From Gammaproteobacteria bacterium (GTDB lineage: Bacteria > Pseudomonadota > Gammaproteobacteria > Steroidobacterales > GCA-2729495): 64,000 bases of DNA. This document shows positions 63,842 through 64,000 of the stretch, in pieces. The DNA is taken from the NCBI GenBank assembly GCA_030746435.1, contig JASLMV010000010.1, forward strand, positions 37,144 through 101,143, given 5' to 3'. Under the pieces are notes generated by a model that was given only the letters and a program-made list of their open reading frames with translations, did not search any database and was not told the DNA's origin. The position numbers and the translations under genes are program-made. The first letter of the stretch is position 1, and every line of letters starts with the position of its first letter.

Positions 63842-63900
63842 TTGGGGTCAGAGTAAAAACTATTTGGCTCGTTCAGCATCAATTTTTACCCTGACCCCAT
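63842..63900. repeat. REP-like inverted repeat
   Basis: Two arms, TTGGGGTCAGAGTAAAAA (63842-63859) and TTTTTACCCTGACCCCAT (63883-63900), pair with two mismatches around a 23-base loop. The GGGGTCAGAGTAAAAA core is a REP/REPIN-like motif of a different type from that at 55449. It lies about 40 bases upstream of the LLM gene start. Confidence 0.65.
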
Positions 63901-63977
63901 TTATTTATGAATGGGGCTAAATGCAATCACTCCGAGCGAGTCGTTGTCGTTAACGATCGCCCTGGGGCCCACCAATT

Positions 63978-64000
63978 AAAAAGGCTCCCAATGGGAGCCT
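63978..64000 (-). terminator. Intrinsic terminator at the right edge
   Basis: Perfect 8-bp stem AGGCTCCC / GGGAGCCT with a 3-base loop. On the minus strand it is followed by five T (63982-63978), so it terminates a gene lying to the right of the window. It may be bidirectional if T residues follow on the plus strand beyond the edge. Confidence 0.75.

Noticed and set aside
1..64000. Defence system, prophage, biosynthetic cluster or insertion sequence
   Set aside because: No transposase, integrase, restriction, toxin-antitoxin, NRPS/PKS or phage structural gene is recognisable in any frame.

Overview
The window looks like a chromosomal segment of a GC-rich, free-living, Gram-negative gammaproteobacterium. 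Lines of evidence: the gammaproteobacterial block zapA / 6S RNA / 5-formyl-THF cyclo-ligase next to ygfB-pepP; an ArfA-type ribosome-rescue gene; TonB-, lipoprotein- and Tat-dependent proteins; AcrAB-like RND pumps; and two REP-like palindromic repeat families. A marine or sediment heterotroph (Woeseiales- or Chromatiales-like) is my guess from gene content only. There is no phage, insertion sequence, CRISPR array, rRNA or tRNA that I can support.

Layout. 1-2.3 kb (minus strand): start of a gene running off the left edge, a Lys/Arg-repeat histone H1-like protein, ygfA, 6S RNA, zapA and a small coiled-coil partner. 2.4-10 kb (plus): ygfB-pepP, a tandem glycine riboswitch with intrinsic terminator, the complete glycine cleavage operon gcvT-gcvH-gcvPA-gcvPB (split P protein) and a PfkB/adenosine-kinase-like gene. 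10-13 kb: a large double HtrA-like protease of Nma111 architecture, then, convergent, an ArfA-like gene overlapping the end of a Rieske oxygenase gene. 14-24 kb: an EAL/GGDEF membrane protein divergent from a degenerate cupredoxin, an RND/MMPL exporter with an acidic repeat, a membrane-anchored H3TH coiled-coil protein, a lipoprotein, a hidden 35-residue membrane peptide and an MsbA-like ABC exporter. 24-28.5 kb: a Ycf46-like AAA+ ATPase gene broken by a one-base frameshift, its Cys-rich neighbour, and several small proteins including a META lipoprotein and a TIGR02444 protein. 28.6-37.3 kb: a TonB-dependent receptor behind a Fur-like site, a Tat-exported UbiD-family protein, and an RND efflux pair. 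37.4-47.5 kb: glpK, two alpha/beta hydrolases, a GPH-type transporter divergent from two paralogous nitrilases and a SnoaL-like periplasmic protein, then PiT phosphate transport. 47.7-55.4 kb: two NAD(P)-binding proteins, a VWA lipoprotein / ECF sigma / anti-sigma-like operon, and divergent ald/lrp. 55.4-64 kb: REP-like repeats, a second Rieske oxygenase, a TauD dioxygenase, the aromatic amine dehydrogenase cluster aauBEDA plus cytochrome c, an amidase, a luciferase-like oxidoreductase and a second REP-like element.

Themes. One-carbon and amino-acid nitrogen metabolism recurs (glycine cleavage under a glycine riboswitch, alanine dehydrogenase with Lrp, amine dehydrogenase, nitrilases, amidase). 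The most unusual signal is the VWA / ECF sigma / anti-sigma operon, in which both periplasmic proteins carry TonB-box-like peptides normally seen at the N-terminus of TonB-dependent receptors. Other noteworthy items are the Tat-exported UbiD homologue, the bacterial Nma111-like protease, the hidden ArfA gene and the 35-residue membrane peptide. All functional calls come from reading motifs and gene order; no database search was run.
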